In this document: piece after piece, positions 27,464 to 36,612 of the stretch
Layout: each line of letters opens with the position of its first letter
Numbering within the stretch: the stretch's first letter is position 1
Assembly (NCBI GenBank): GCA_023242925.1
Contig: CP096134.1
Location: 2,685,501-2,749,500 of the forward strand
Direction: 5' to 3'
Source of the DNA: Hyphomonadaceae bacterium JAD_PAG50586_4
Lineage (GTDB): Bacteria > Pseudomonadota > Alphaproteobacteria > Caulobacterales > Aquidulcibacteraceae
DNA: 64,000 nucleotides
Program-made: the position numbers and the translations under genes
Notes under the pieces: generated by a model
Told to the model about the DNA's origin: nothing
Databases searched by the model: none
What the model saw: only the letters and a program-made list of their open reading frames with translations

Positions 27464-28728
27464 ATGGACCCCGCGCCCCGCCACGACCGCAAATCGCTTT
27501 TCGGGATCGTGCCGGAACTCCCACTCTATTACGTGCTGGTCGGGCTCTATTTCTTCGCCTTCGGCATGCAATTCGTGTTGTTCCCGTCGCTGGTGGCGTT
27601 CTTTCTGGGCGCGACGCCGGCGGGTATTGGTGTGGCCCAGTCCGCGCTCTCAGCGCCGATGTTCTGCCTTTTGCTGTTTGGCGGCCTGCTGGCGGAACGC
27701 GCGAAGGCAGGGCCGACGCTCGCCAAACTCCACCTCGCCTTCGCCTTCGCGTCGATCGCGCTCTATTTCATCATCGCCAACGGCGCGCTGACCTACATCA
27801 TACTGATTGGCTACGCGATCTTCGTCGGGGCTGCGCCGCATTCATGATGCCGGTGCGGGACGCAGCACTCAACGGCGTGATCGCGCGCGAAGCCGAACGC
27901 GGCAATCACATGCCCATCGCCACAGCTGCCGCGGCCGCGACCGCCGTGCAGATCGGCGCACAGATCGCTGGCATTCTCGTCGCGCGTTTTGCCGGCGCAA
28001 ACCCTGCCCCGTTCATCGCCCTTCAGGCGCTTGTGCTCGCACTCGGCGCGGCCGTTTCCCTCGGCGTGCAAGCGCCCAAGCCCACAGGCCACGAGCGCTC
28101 CGCGATTGGGGCGTTACGCGACGTGCGCGATGGCGTGATTTATTCCTTCCGCAACCCGATCATGTCGCCGATGCTGATCTCCGCCGCTTACATGGGCGTC
28201 TTCGTGATCGGCTCGTTCCAAGTGCTCTTCCCGCTCATCGTGCGCGACGCCTATGGCGGCACGGCGCTGATGCAGTCGAACCGGCTTGGACTGCTATTCG
28301 CATGCTTCTGGGGCGCATCGTTTGTGTCAGCGGTTTTGTTGAGCCGGCTAAAACCCCTGCGTCGCCCCGGCCAAGCGATGATCGCATCCCACCTCATCGG
28401 CGCGCTCGCGTTGACAAGCTTTGCGTTCGACAAACCATTCCATCTGTTCGCGATCATCGTCGCGTTTTGGGGTTTTGCCGCCGGCATTGCGATTTCCACC
28501 AGCCGCACGATCACCCAAGGCGCAGCGGAGCCGCGCTACCTTGGGCGCGTGTTGGCGGTGTATTCGATGGGGTTTATGGGCGGCGCGCCCATCGGTTCGA
28601 TCGCTGTGGGTTTCGCCGCGAGTGAGTTTGGTTCGCGGGCGGCGGCGCTCATCCCTGGAATAGGACTTGCGCTCGCCGCCATCGCGTTAGCTGTGTTGAC
28701 GCCGCTATGGCGCTACAAAGCCGATTAG
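27464..28728 (+). CDS. MFS transporter (frameshifted)
   Basis: A major facilitator superfamily permease of about 421 residues with 12 predicted helices (for example YYVLVGLYFFAFGMQFVLF and MLISAAYMGVFVIGSFQVLF). The ATG at 27464 starts MDPAPRHDRKSLFG. One G is missing in the run 27827-27830. The second part continues in the next frame as AAFMMPVRDAALNGVIAREA, which resembles the TM4-TM5 region of MFS-type exporters such as the DUF894/enterobactin-exporter-like branch. The substrate cannot be told from sequence. It converges with the small secreted-protein gene (4-base overlap). Confidence 0.85.
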
Positions 28729-29090
28729 TTGCGGCGATTACGCGCCGGCGCGCGTGCGTTGTACTCGTCCACTTCAACTTGCCACGCATCACGCGTGCCG
28801 TTCAGCAGAGCAACGCCCGCGTTGTAGGCGGTTTCCGTCGCCGCCAGGCGGGCCCGCATCGCTTCAACCTCTGCGCGGCATTGCTGCAGCTTTGCGCTGC
28901 CCGTGCCATGCCAAGCGCGGAATTCCGTATCCATTGTCGCCATCGCTTCCGGGGTCGCGGTGGCGCCATCCGGAACACTCGGCGCAGCAGCAAAACCAAC
29001 GCACACATCTGGCGCTGTGGCCGGCGTTTGCGCGAGAGCGGGCGACGCCATGAGCAGAGTAGCGGCGGCGGCGCCGATCAGAAACTTCAT
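28725..29090 (-). CDS. Small secreted protein of unknown function (121 aa)
   Basis: It has a signal peptide (KFLIGAAAATLLMASPALAQ) and a mature part of about 100 residues. This has two cysteines (APDVCVGFAA and LQQCRAEVEA) and a helical region that could form a coiled coil (RAEVEAMRARLAATETAYNA). I recognise no family. It lies 102 bases beyond the last TonB-like gene on the same strand and may be transcribed with it. Confidence 0.7.
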   Translation of the reverse strand: MKFLIGAAAATLLMASPALAQTPATAPDVCVGFAAAPSVPDGATATPEAMATMDTEFRAWHGTGSAKLQQCRAEVEAMRARLAATETAYNAGVALLNGTRDAWQVEVDEYNARAPARNRRN

Positions 29091-29191
29091 ACCAGAACTC
29101 TCCTATTAGGGATCGCCTTCTATAGCCCTCGCAGGCCGCATGTGCGAGGCAAACGCGGCCAAAATGCGGTCACCGCCGGATCACAAAAATC

Positions 29192-29782
29192 TCATTCCAG
29201 GCGGAACGGCGCGACCATCCGATAGCGGCCTTCCGTCGCCACGCCGTCACGTTCGGCTGGAACCATACGATAATCGCGCGAAATGCGAAGTGCCGCCTCG
29301 GCAAACCCCCAATTGGCGGGTGTCTCGGAAACCACGGCGCAATTGAGCGTGCCCGTGGTCGTCACGAGACAATCCAAAACAACCTGCCCTTCGACACCGC
29401 GGAGCAGCGCGCGGCGCGGGTAATAATTCTCCAGCCCGCTCGGCCGCTGCAGCCAACGCGGATTGGTGATCATGGGCGGTGTGTACGGCGCGCCAACCGT
29501 ATCGCTTGTGCTGATGTGCTCGACGTGGGGCGCCTCGTCCAAAGGGAGCAGTGTCGTGGTCTCTTGCGCGTTCGTCGTCGGCGGCAAGGGCGACGGCGGC
29601 GGCGTTGTAACTGGCGGCGGATCAACCGGCGGGCGCTCGAAGATCGTATCGACGATTGGCATGTCAGGCAGACGGAAGCTGACACTGGTGAAGGTTGCTG
29701 TGAGCGCCGCGATCGCCGCAGCGCTCAGCAAGCCAGCGGAGATCGCAAAGGACGCCGCGCGCACGCGCATTTCGTTCTGCAT
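29192..29782 (-). CDS. tonB: TonB-like energy transducer, third copy
   Basis: A 196-residue protein: N-terminal membrane helix (FAISAGLLSAAAIAALTATF), proline-rich spacer (PPPVTTPPPSPLPP) and a C-terminal TonB-like domain (YYPRRALLRGVEGQVVLDCL, then NWGFAEAALRISRDYRM). It should span the periplasm and contact TonB-dependent receptors. Its C-terminal domain contains two cysteines (LDCLV and NCAVV), also present in the other two copies. The gene follows the third exbD and probably works with it. Confidence 0.85.
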   Translation of the reverse strand: MQNEMRVRAASFAISAGLLSAAAIAALTATFTSVSFRLPDMPIVDTIFERPPVDPPPVTTPPPSPLPPTTNAQETTTLLPLDEAPHVEHISTSDTVGAPYTPPMITNPRWLQRPSGLENYYPRRALLRGVEGQVVLDCLVTTTGTLNCAVVSETPANWGFAEAALRISRDYRMVPAERDGVATEGRYRMVAPFRLE

Positions 29783-29892
29783 GTTGTGCCTCCCATTCTG
29801 CGTCGATCAATCGTCGGCGCTTAAAGAGAGGCTGATCCGCGTTTCCCTTTCCTACAATTCACAGGCGCGAGAACACGATCACGCTTTAGCGA

Positions 29893-30356
29893 TCAATCAT
29901 CCGCCGATTGCGCAAACACGGACACCTTCTCAAAGCCATCGTGCTGCAGCGTGTCGATCGCGGTGACGACGTGGGTGTACGCAAGATCCATATCCGCACG
30001 CACATAAACACGCGATTGCGCAAACATCGTTGCATCATCCAGACCGCTATTGTGTGCGGAGATGTGTTGTAAAACCTCGATTGTAAGCGCATCCCACGCC
30101 ACATCTTGCCCCCAACGAGCACACGGGCCTCACCGCCCACACCGCGCACGACGTCGATGATTGTCGGCGCAATGTCGACGATGACAGGCGTGGCGCCACT
30201 TGGCAGATCAAGGCGCAGATCGGTGGTCGGCTTTGGCGATGTCACCATGAAGATGATGAGCAAAACGAGCAGCACGTCGATGAACGGAATCATATTCGGC
30301 TCTGCAGCCGGACTCATTTGCCGCGCACGTGCGCGCGACGCAAAGGCGATCGCCAT
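29893..30356 (-). CDS. exbD: ExbD/TolR-like protein, third copy (frameshifted)
   Basis: A single N-terminal helix (IPFIDVLLVLLIIFMVTSP) carries the conserved aspartate that takes part in proton-driven rotation of ExbB-ExbD. The periplasmic domain follows. One G is missing at plus-strand 30109-30113. Beyond it the frame continues as QDVAWDALTIEVLQHI and SRVYVRADMDLAYTHVV, and stops at 29893. About 154 residues, close to the other two ExbD copies. It sits between two TonB-like genes. Confidence 0.85.
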
Positions 30357-30469
30357 GCCTGCCTCCCATGCGCCGCGTCATGGAACGCGCGGCGTCCATG
30401 CAATAAGGCTCACACGCCTCGCTGCATGCGCCAATTCACACAGCCGCGAGCACGATCACACTTGCGAGA

Positions 30470-31021
30470 TCAGTCCAGCGCAAACGGCACCACCATGCGA
30501 TAGCGCGCACGCACCGGGACGCCATTGAGCAACGCCGGCTGCATGACGTGTGCGCGCGCAAGTGCGAGCGCTGCGTCGCCAAAGCCTTGGCCCGTCGGCG
30601 CCTCATCCTCGATGGCGCACGTGAGGCGACCATCGAGCTCAACGAAGCACGCCAACGTCACCTGCCCCTCAACGCCACGCATGAACGCCGCGCGCGGATA
30701 GAAGCGTTCAGCGCTCGCAGGCCGCGACAGCCAAATCGGATTTGTGATTTCAGGCGGTTCGCCAGTGTAAGGCGCCGGCGCAGGAGGTGTCTCCGGCGCT
30801 GGGGTGGGTTGCACTTCGCGCGACGGCTCAAGCGGCGACACCTCGGGCCGCGCTTGTTCCTCTCTTTGCGGCGGCGACGCAATTTCGCTGAGCACCGCAG
30901 GCGGCGCGACGGGCTCATCCAAAATCAGCGCAAATCGTGCGTTGAACGCGGCCCACACCAGCCCGCCCACGATGAGCGTAGCGATCGCGAGCGCCATCAA
31001 GCGTGTTCGCGCCTGCTGCAA
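30470..31021 (-). CDS. tonB: TonB-like energy transducer, second copy
   Basis: A 183-residue protein with one N-terminal helix (LMALAIATLIVGGLVWAAF). A periplasmic linker rich in P and E follows (VQPTPAPETPPAPAP). The TonB C-terminal domain (RFYPRAAFMRGVEGQVTLAC, then TGQGFGDAALALARAHVMQP) ends YRMVVPFALD. It begins after a predicted terminator that separates it from the first four genes of the cluster. Confidence 0.85.
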   Translation of the reverse strand: MQQARTRLMALAIATLIVGGLVWAAFNARFALILDEPVAPPAVLSEIASPPQREEQARPEVSPLEPSREVQPTPAPETPPAPAPYTGEPPEITNPIWLSRPASAERFYPRAAFMRGVEGQVTLACFVELDGRLTCAIEDEAPTGQGFGDAALALARAHVMQPALLNGVPVRARYRMVVPFALD

Positions 31022-31085
31022 ACCTCAAACTCCAACGCCGCCGCACATTGCACTCATGCGCGCGATAGGCCGGAAAGCGGGCAAG

Positions 31086-31117
31086 AAAAAGGGCCGCCGG
31101 ATCGCTCCGACGGCCCC
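31086..31117 (-). terminator. Rho-independent terminator after the first TonB-like gene
   Basis: On the minus strand a GC-rich stem (GGGCCGTCGG / CCGGCGGCCC, one G-U pair) with a six-base loop is followed by five T (plus-strand 31086-31090). It lies about 20 bases after the stop at 31138. It would end or attenuate the exbB-exbD-exbD-tonB transcript. Confidence 0.75.
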
Positions 31118-31137
31118 AATTCAGACTTGCACCAAGA

Positions 31138-31731
31138 TTAGTCGGGCAGAACCCAACGAATGGTCCGACGAATACGGCCACCCGAAGTCGGCGAGCCATC
31201 CCGCGTCGCCGGGGCGACACGGAAGTGGCGCGACACACGAAGCGTTGCTTCACCGAAGCCCCAACCAGGCGGGTCTTCACTCGTAATCGTGCACGATAGA
31301 CGCCCATCGGCGCCCACGATGCACTCCACTGTCGCGCGACCTTCCTGACCACGTTCCTGAGCACGCTCAGGATAGTAACAGGCGAAGTCACGTGCGTCCG
31401 GTTGCTCGGTGAACACAGCGTTGGTGATGATCGACGGCGTCGGCGGCGCTGGCGGCGGGTCGACCGCAACCGGGATCGGCGTCGGCGTCGGTGGCGCAGA
31501 CAGATCCGGCGGCGGCACGCGCTGCTCAGGCGGCGGCGGCGGCGGCGGACGATCCGGCGGAGGCGGCGGAGGTGGAGGCGGCTTTTCCTCCTCCTCGATT
31601 TCCACCTTCACGGCGTCCTGTTCTTCAAACAGGTCTGTAATCGCCGAGAACTTTTGGTTCACGGCCATCCAAACCAAGGTCAAGCAAATCAGCGCGGCGA
31701 GGCCGAGCGATGCTAAGCGTAGAGGCACCAT
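31138..31731 (-). CDS. tonB: TonB-like energy transducer, first copy
   Basis: A 197-residue protein. An N-terminal helix (LASLGLAALICLTLVWMAV) is followed by a short acidic stretch (KVEIEEEEK) and a long polyproline region (residues 50-72). The TonB C-terminal domain follows (CYYPERAQERGQEGRATVEC, then GWGFGEATLRVSRHFRVAP). It is the longest proline spacer of the three TonB-like proteins. It lies 6 bases after the second exbD and before a strong terminator. Confidence 0.88.
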   Translation of the reverse strand: MVPLRLASLGLAALICLTLVWMAVNQKFSAITDLFEEQDAVKVEIEEEEKPPPPPPPPPDRPPPPPPPEQRVPPPDLSAPPTPTPIPVAVDPPPAPPTPSIITNAVFTEQPDARDFACYYPERAQERGQEGRATVECIVGADGRLSCTITSEDPPGWGFGEATLRVSRHFRVAPATRDGSPTSGGRIRRTIRWVLPD

Positions 31732-31737
31732 TGGTCG

Positions 31738-32196
31738 TTACCCCTCGCTCGCTAGTTCGGCGAAGATGCCGACTTTGACGAAACCGGCTTCTTGAAGCTG
31801 GCTCATCACATCGACAACGTTGCCATACGCTGTGCTCTGGTCGGCGCGCACGAAGATGCGGGCTTCCGCGTAGATGTCCTGCACATTGAGCGCAGGATTG
31901 TTGCGGATCGCATGCTCCAACGTGACATCGCCGAGCTGCGACATTTGGATGGTTTGCTCATCGACGAACACTTCCATGCCGGCCGCGCCCTCACGGATGC
32001 CGACGACTGTGGGGTTTAAGCCCACGAGGCGGATCGGCACCGGGTTTGGCGGCGGCAGGTCGACGCGAATGTCGACGGTCGGGATCGGCGCCGTCACCAT
32101 GAAGATGATCAGCAGCACGAGCAGAATGTCGATGAACGGGATGACGTTCGGTTCGGAAACCGGGCCACCCTTGTTGCCTCCAACTTTGGCTCCCAT
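31738..32196 (-). CDS. exbD: ExbD/TolR-like protein, second copy
   Basis: A 152-residue ExbD family protein. A glycine/lysine-rich N-terminus precedes the helix VIPFIDILLVLLIIFMVTAP with its conserved aspartate. The periplasmic domain includes MEVFVDEQTIQMSQL and ARIFVRADQSTAYGNVVDVM. It starts 3 bases after the first exbD stop, so it is part of the exbB-exbD-exbD-tonB unit. Confidence 0.92.
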   Translation of the reverse strand: MGAKVGGNKGGPVSEPNVIPFIDILLVLLIIFMVTAPIPTVDIRVDLPPPNPVPIRLVGLNPTVVGIREGAAGMEVFVDEQTIQMSQLGDVTLEHAIRNNPALNVQDIYAEARIFVRADQSTAYGNVVDVMSQLQEAGFVKVGIFAELASEG

Positions 32197-32199
32197 GAC

Positions 32200-32667
32200 C
32201 TACCTCCGCCGATCTTCGGCGACGAGGCCGATCTTGGTGAAGCCCTTGTCTTGGAGACGGTTCATCACACGCACAACGTTACGATAAGCCAGGTCGCCGT
32301 CCGCTCGGATGTAGATCCGCTGGTCGCGGATCTCGAAATCATCGCCGGCAATCGTCGGCGTGTTCACCTGAACGGCTTCGTACGTCCGCTCGCCAAGGTC
32401 AGCAATGTTGACCTCGTCGTTCATGACGAACACGTGCAGCCCGCCGCCATCTTCGTTCACCGAAATCCAGGTCGGACGCGGCGGACGCTGAGACGGCATG
32501 ATGCGCGCGTCTGGCATTTCCACTTGAATATCCACGCTCGAAATCGGCGCGGCGATCATGAAGATGATCAACAGCACGAGCATGATGTCGATGAACGGGA
32601 TCACGTTGGGATCCGCGTTGACATCCAGCCCTTTGCCGCTGCCACCTCCTCCTACTTTACCCGCCAT
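32200..32667 (-). CDS. exbD: ExbD/TolR-like protein, first copy
   Basis: A 155-residue ExbD family protein with the helix VIPFIDIMLVLLIIFMIAAP (conserved Asp) and a periplasmic domain (RIYIRADGDLAYRNVVRVMN). It lies 28 bases after exbB. ExbD forms the proton channel with ExbB and transmits force to TonB in the inner membrane. Confidence 0.93.
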   Translation of the reverse strand: MAGKVGGGGSGKGLDVNADPNVIPFIDIMLVLLIIFMIAAPISSVDIQVEMPDARIMPSQRPPRPTWISVNEDGGGLHVFVMNDEVNIADLGERTYEAVQVNTPTIAGDDFEIRDQRIYIRADGDLAYRNVVRVMNRLQDKGFTKIGLVAEDRRR

Positions 32668-32695
32668 TGGGGGTCCTCCAATGCTCGGTTAAAGC

Positions 32696-33547
32696 TCAAC
32701 CTGCGCGACGGTCCATGTCGCGCGAAACCAGCGCGATGAACTCGGACGCGAAGTCGTCGAGCTTCGTCCCTTGCTTGGAAATTTGCTTGGCGGCGAAGTT
32801 GTAGATGAGCACGGCCGGAATAGCGGCGGCCAGACCAGCGGCGGTGGCGAGCAGAGCGCCGGCGATACCAGGCGCAACGACCGCGAGCGACGTGGTTTGC
32901 GTCTTCGCGATACCGACGAAGGCGACCATAATGCCCCAAACCGTGCCGAACAGACCGATAAACGGCGCGTTCGCGCCGATCGACGCGAGGAAGGTCATCG
33001 ACGAGCCCAGGTCATCGAGGTGCTCGTTCTGACGGGTCTGCATTGAGGCGGCGACGCGCTGCATCGTGTGGTCGCGGGCGTCGCGCATCGTGTAGAGGCC
33101 GAGGTCTTGCGTGCGGCGGACTTCCGCCATACCGGCGTCGAACATGGACTTGATGCCTGAGGCCGGCAGCTTGCGCACGATGGCTTCGGCTTCTTCAACC
33201 GAATTGGCCTTGCGGAACGCGCCCAGGAATTCCTTGGTTTGGCTCGAGGCCTTGCGCATCACGTAAATCTTTTCGAACAGCAGCGCGACGGCGTAGATCG
33301 CGCAGAGGCCGAGGATCACCATGACGCCCATTTCAACACCGTTCAGGTGCTGAACGAGTTCGATCATGGACACTTCTTGCTGGCCAGCCGCTTCGGCGGC
33401 GGCTTCCGCGCCACGCTGTTTAGCAGCCTCAAGATCGGCCGCCGAAGTGGGGGCCGCGGGGGCCGGAGCCGGAGCCGGCGCGGCGCCCTGAGCCGCCGGA
33501 GCGGCGCTTTGCTGCGCGAACGTCAGCAAGGAATTCATCAACGTCAT
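32696..33547 (-). CDS. exbB: ExbB/TolQ-family proton channel protein
   Basis: A MotA/TolQ/ExbB family protein, 283 residues. An alanine/proline-rich, probably periplasmic N-terminal extension (residues 13-60) precedes three helices: [40 protein letters not shown]; and [20 protein letters not shown]. The last two contain the conserved threonine and alanine pattern lining the channel. It is the only ExbB for the three ExbD and three TonB copies downstream. ATG at 33547; a second ATG at 33538 is possible. Confidence 0.92.
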   Translation of the reverse strand: MTLMNSLLTFAQQSAAPAAQGAAPAPAPAPAAPTSAADLEAAKQRGAEAAAEAAGQQEVSMIELVQHLNGVEMGVMVILGLCAIYAVALLFEKIYVMRKASSQTKEFLGAFRKANSVEEAEAIVRKLPASGIKSMFDAGMAEVRRTQDLGLYTMRDARDHTMQRVAASMQTRQNEHLDDLGSSMTFLASIGANAPFIGLFGTVWGIMVAFVGIAKTQTTSLAVVAPGIAGALLATAAGLAAAIPAVLIYNFAAKQISKQGTKLDDFASEFIALVSRDMDRRAG

Positions 33548-33984
33548 TGTCTGCCCTTTTGCCTGCCCTGAAATCTAATCTCGGCGGGCGAGCGCGACGG
33601 CAATCGCGGCTCATCCCACCCCGGTTTGGTATGCGTGTTGTTGAAGGTCGCGATCATCCCGTATGCCGGGGTGCGATGCGCTTCCTCCCACCGTGAACCG
33701 TTCCGGGCCGCCGCATGACGCGGTCTTCTCTCCCAGGCGGCTGTCGACGCCGGCGCCTAAATTTTCGGAAATGGCGCCCTTGTCAACGTCCTCCACGCAG
33801 TGGGCGACCTAATTGGACCGCCCTCCCCAAGCCTCTGCCTGATGCACCGAAGGCGCCAAGCTCGGCAACCAAAACTTTCGTGAACGTCACGTGTTCCCGA
33901 AACGGGCCACCCTCTGGCCAGGGTTACTGGTCTTTTGGGCGCAAAATTATGCTAACGGGGCGCAAAGTAAGGAGAATACCGCTC
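33548..33984. other. 437-base divergent intergenic region
   Basis: This region separates the minus-strand exbB from the plus-strand bolA and should hold both promoters. I see no gene, tRNA, terminator or clear operator in it. The short AT-rich stretch near 33942-33955 (AAAATTATGCTAA) could be part of a bolA promoter. Confidence 0.4.
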
Positions 33985-34218
33985 ATGGCTATGGCAGCAG
34001 ACGAACTCGAGGGCTTGCTGCGCGACGCCTTCAAGGATGCCGAAATCACCATCGAAGACCTCGCGGGCGACGGCGATCACTATCGCGCGATCATCCGCTC
34101 CAGCGCCTTCGCCGGTAAAAGCCGGGTCGCCCAACACCAGATGGTGTACGCCGCCCTCAAAGGTCGGATGGGCGGCGAACTCCACGCCCTCGCCCTCGAC
34201 ACAGCCCCAAAGGCTTGA
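33985..34218 (+). CDS. bolA: BolA-family protein
   Basis: A 77-residue BolA-like protein. The ATG at 33985 follows AAGGAG at a good distance. The family pattern is visible in [20 protein letters not shown] and in [20 protein letters not shown], with the conserved histidine of the QHQMVY segment. BolA proteins bind [2Fe-2S]-loaded monothiol glutaredoxins. The next gene, 41 bases on, encodes such a glutaredoxin, which supports the pairing. Confidence 0.93.
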   Translation: MAMAADELEGLLRDAFKDAEITIEDLAGDGDHYRAIIRSSAFAGKSRVAQHQMVYAALKGRMGGELHALALDTAPKA

Positions 34219-34259
34219 TGCCCGAGAGCCGGGCCATTACCTCCGGCCCAGGAGTTCCT

Positions 34260-34586
34260 ATGACTGACGCCATCGAGACCATTCGCCAGACCGTCGCCGA
34301 CCACAACGTCGTGCTCTTCATGAAGGGCACCGCCGATCAGCCGGCATGCGGCTTCTCGAACCAAGTCGTGCGCATTCTCGATCACATGGGCGTCGAGTAT
34401 TTCGACGTGAACGTGCTGGCCGATGACGACATCCGCCAGGGCGTCAAGGATTTCGCCAGCTGGCCGACGATCCCGCAGCTCTATGTGAAGGGCGAATTCG
34501 TCGGCGGCTGCGACATCATCCGCGAGATGTTCCAGACGGGCGAATTGCGCGAGCTGTTCGACGAGAAGCTTGGAATCGTTTCCTAA
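34260..34586 (+). CDS. grxD: Monothiol glutaredoxin, Grx4 type
   Basis: A 108-residue monothiol glutaredoxin with the CGFS active site ([14 protein letters not shown]) and the [19 protein letters not shown] glutathione-binding region. These proteins carry a glutathione-ligated [2Fe-2S] cluster and deliver it, together with BolA, to target proteins. The gene follows bolA and is preceded by GGAG. Confidence 0.95.
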   Translation: MTDAIETIRQTVADHNVVLFMKGTADQPACGFSNQVVRILDHMGVEYFDVNVLADDDIRQGVKDFASWPTIPQLYVKGEFVGGCDIIREMFQTGELRELFDEKLGIVS

Positions 34587-35569
34587 GCGACGGCCTTCTC
34601 AGGCCGCGCCGTCACAGCCAAATCCAGCTTCACCAACGAACCGTCGCGCAACACCTCAAGCGTGACGCGCTTTCCGATTCGTTCGCGCGTCAGCAGCCGA
34701 TGGACCGCGTCCACTGTCGGCGTCGCAAAGCCTTCGAGCTTCAACACCACATCGCCAACACGCAGCCCCGCCGCCTCCGCTGGCCCGCCTTCGGTCACCG
34801 CCACCACCAACACGCCGCCTTCCACGCCAAGCCCCAAGCGCCGCACCAGCGCGCGCGACAGCTCTTGCGACTGGCCGGCAATGCCAAACCAACCACGCGT
34901 CACACGCCCGTCGCGCATCAGATCAGGGATGATCGATTTGGCCGTATTGCTCGGCACCGCAAAGCAAATGCCCTGCGCGCCGCCGATGATGGCCGTGTTG
35001 ATCCCGACCACCGCGCCGCGCGCGTCCACCAACGCGCCACCCGAATTGCCGGGGTTCAGCGCCGCATCCGTCTGGATCACGTCCTCGATCAGCCGCCCGC
35101 TTTCGCCACGCAATGTGCGCCGCAACGCCGAAATTACGCCCACCGTCACTGTCGCCTGCAAGCCCAAAGGATTGCCGATCGCGATCGAGAGCTCACCCAC
35201 GCGCAGCGCGTCGCTATCGCCAAGCTCCGCGGTGTGATGCCCGCGCCCGTTCAAGCGCAGCAACGCCAGATCGGTATCGGGATCAGTCCCGACGATCTGC
35301 GCCGGCACAACGCTGCCATCGTGCAGCACCCCTTCAACGCGTCCGGCGCCTTTCACCACGTGATTGTTGGTGAGCGCATATCCATCCGGCGAGATGATCA
35401 CGCCCGAGCCCGCGCCGTCGTACAAATCGCGCGCCCGGCTCGTACGCCGCACGCTGATCACAGCCGGGCCGATATCATCGACCACGCGGATTATAGTTTC
35501 CGAAAAGCTGTCGCGCGGGCCGCGCGCCGGCGGCGCCGAGACAAAATCAGAGCGAGAGCGACCAAACAT
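34583..35569 (-). CDS. HtrA/DegP-like serine protease (one PDZ domain, no signal peptide)
   Basis: A trypsin-like S1C protease of 328 residues. The catalytic triad is visible: His in [11 protein letters not shown], Asp in [11 protein letters not shown], Ser in [12 protein letters not shown]. One PDZ domain follows (residues 235-320; [20 protein letters not shown]). The N-terminus is polar, without a signal peptide or membrane anchor. Cytoplasmic action, or a missed upstream start, must therefore be considered. It converges with grxD (4-base overlap). Confidence 0.9.
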   Translation of the reverse strand: MFGRSRSDFVSAPPARGPRDSFSETIIRVVDDIGPAVISVRRTSRARDLYDGAGSGVIISPDGYALTNNHVVKGAGRVEGVLHDGSVVPAQIVGTDPDTDLALLRLNGRGHHTAELGDSDALRVGELSIAIGNPLGLQATVTVGVISALRRTLRGESGRLIEDVIQTDAALNPGNSGGALVDARGAVVGINTAIIGGAQGICFAVPSNTAKSIIPDLMRDGRVTRGWFGIAGQSQELSRALVRRLGLGVEGGVLVVAVTEGGPAEAAGLRVGDVVLKLEGFATPTVDAVHRLLTRERIGKRVTLEVLRDGSLVKLDLAVTARPEKAVA

Positions 35570-35638
35570 GCATCATGAATTAGGAACCATGACAGAGCCC
35601 CGCTAGCCCTCCAAGCTGCGGCGCCTACATCCAAATCC

Positions 35639-36282
35639 ATGAATTCTCCCGCACCGCAGCAACGCTTTGATTTTCTTACCTGGCTGCGTAATTCCTTCCT
35701 CGCTGGCGTCGCCGTCGTTCTCCCGTTCGTGATCACGATCTGGGTGATCTGGATGGTGGTGACCTTCATCGACAACAATGTCGAACCTCTGGTGCCTAAC
35801 CAGCTCGCGTTTCTGAAAAGCTTTCCCGGCGGCGGCGTGCTTTGACGCTGCTCGCACTCACGCTCGTCGGCGCGCTCGCCAGCAATTTCATCGGCCGTTG
35901 GAGCGTCAGCGCCGCCGACCGCGCCATCGCCAATCTCCCGCTGGTGCGCACCATCTATGGCGGCGCCAAGCAGGTGTTCAAACAGGTCGCGGCGCCCGAG
36001 CGCACCTCGTTCAAACAAGCCGTGCTGGTCGAATTTCCGCTGCCTGGTTCCTACGCGCTCGGCTTCATCACCAATGAAGACACTTCAGAGGTAGCGCAGG
36101 ACATCGGCGCCGACCTCGTCGCCGTCTATGTCCCCCAAGCGCCGATCCCCACCTCGGGCTTCCTGCTCTACCTGCCCCGCGCCGCACTCAAGCCGCTCGC
36201 CATTCCGCCGGACGAAGCGTTGAAGCGCGTGATCTCGCTCGGGATCATCAAAAACGATGAGAGCGCGGTGACGGGGAAATAG
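35639..36282 (+). CDS. DUF502 family membrane protein (frameshifted)
   Basis: A protein of about 214 residues with two N-terminal helices (NSFLAGVAVVLPFVITIWVI and LTLLALTLVGALASNFIGRW). A soluble domain carries the DUF502 segment LPLVRTIYGGAKQVFKQVAAP and PTSGFLLYLPRAALKPLAI. One T is missing at 35841-35843, creating a false stop after GGGVL. The family continues without a gap in the next frame. The function of DUF502 proteins in bacteria is not established. Confidence 0.87.
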
Positions 36283-36612
36283 GCGACTTCTGATCGACAC
36301 GGACGCAGAATTTGGCGTGTACTATTTCAGCCGCCTCTAGACGCACCAAATGAGTGTAGTCCAATCTATCGCTTTGGCATTGTCGCCGGCCTTGGCCGGA
36401 TGGCTGCTACGCGTTCGCTGGTGCAACGGCCGGCCTTCTGGGGGGCCGACTATTTCAGCGTTCCCCCATCACTTCCTTGGTCATGACCGCGATCTTTGGT
36501 GGCGCGCTTCTTGGTAGCGCATTCATGTTCGGCGTCATGTTTGGATGCGCCTGGTCGGGTCAGCGCCTCTAAAGTGGACACACAGCCACTCAAGGCCATC
36601 AACCAACCCCAT
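36283..36612. other. 330-base intergenic region with one possible micro-ORF
   Basis: It lies between the DUF502 gene and the convergent PPK2 gene. The only coding candidate is a 29-codon frame from the ATG at 36483 to the stop at 36572. It would encode a glycine-rich hydrophobic peptide (TAIFGGALLGSAFMFGVMFG) that could span a membrane. No good ribosome-binding site precedes it, so I do not call it a gene. No terminator was seen. Confidence 0.3.

Noticed and set aside
29192..33547. Tol-Pal system
   Set aside because: There is no tolB, pal or TolA-type long coiled coil, and the secreted partners have TonB C-terminal domains with proline spacers.
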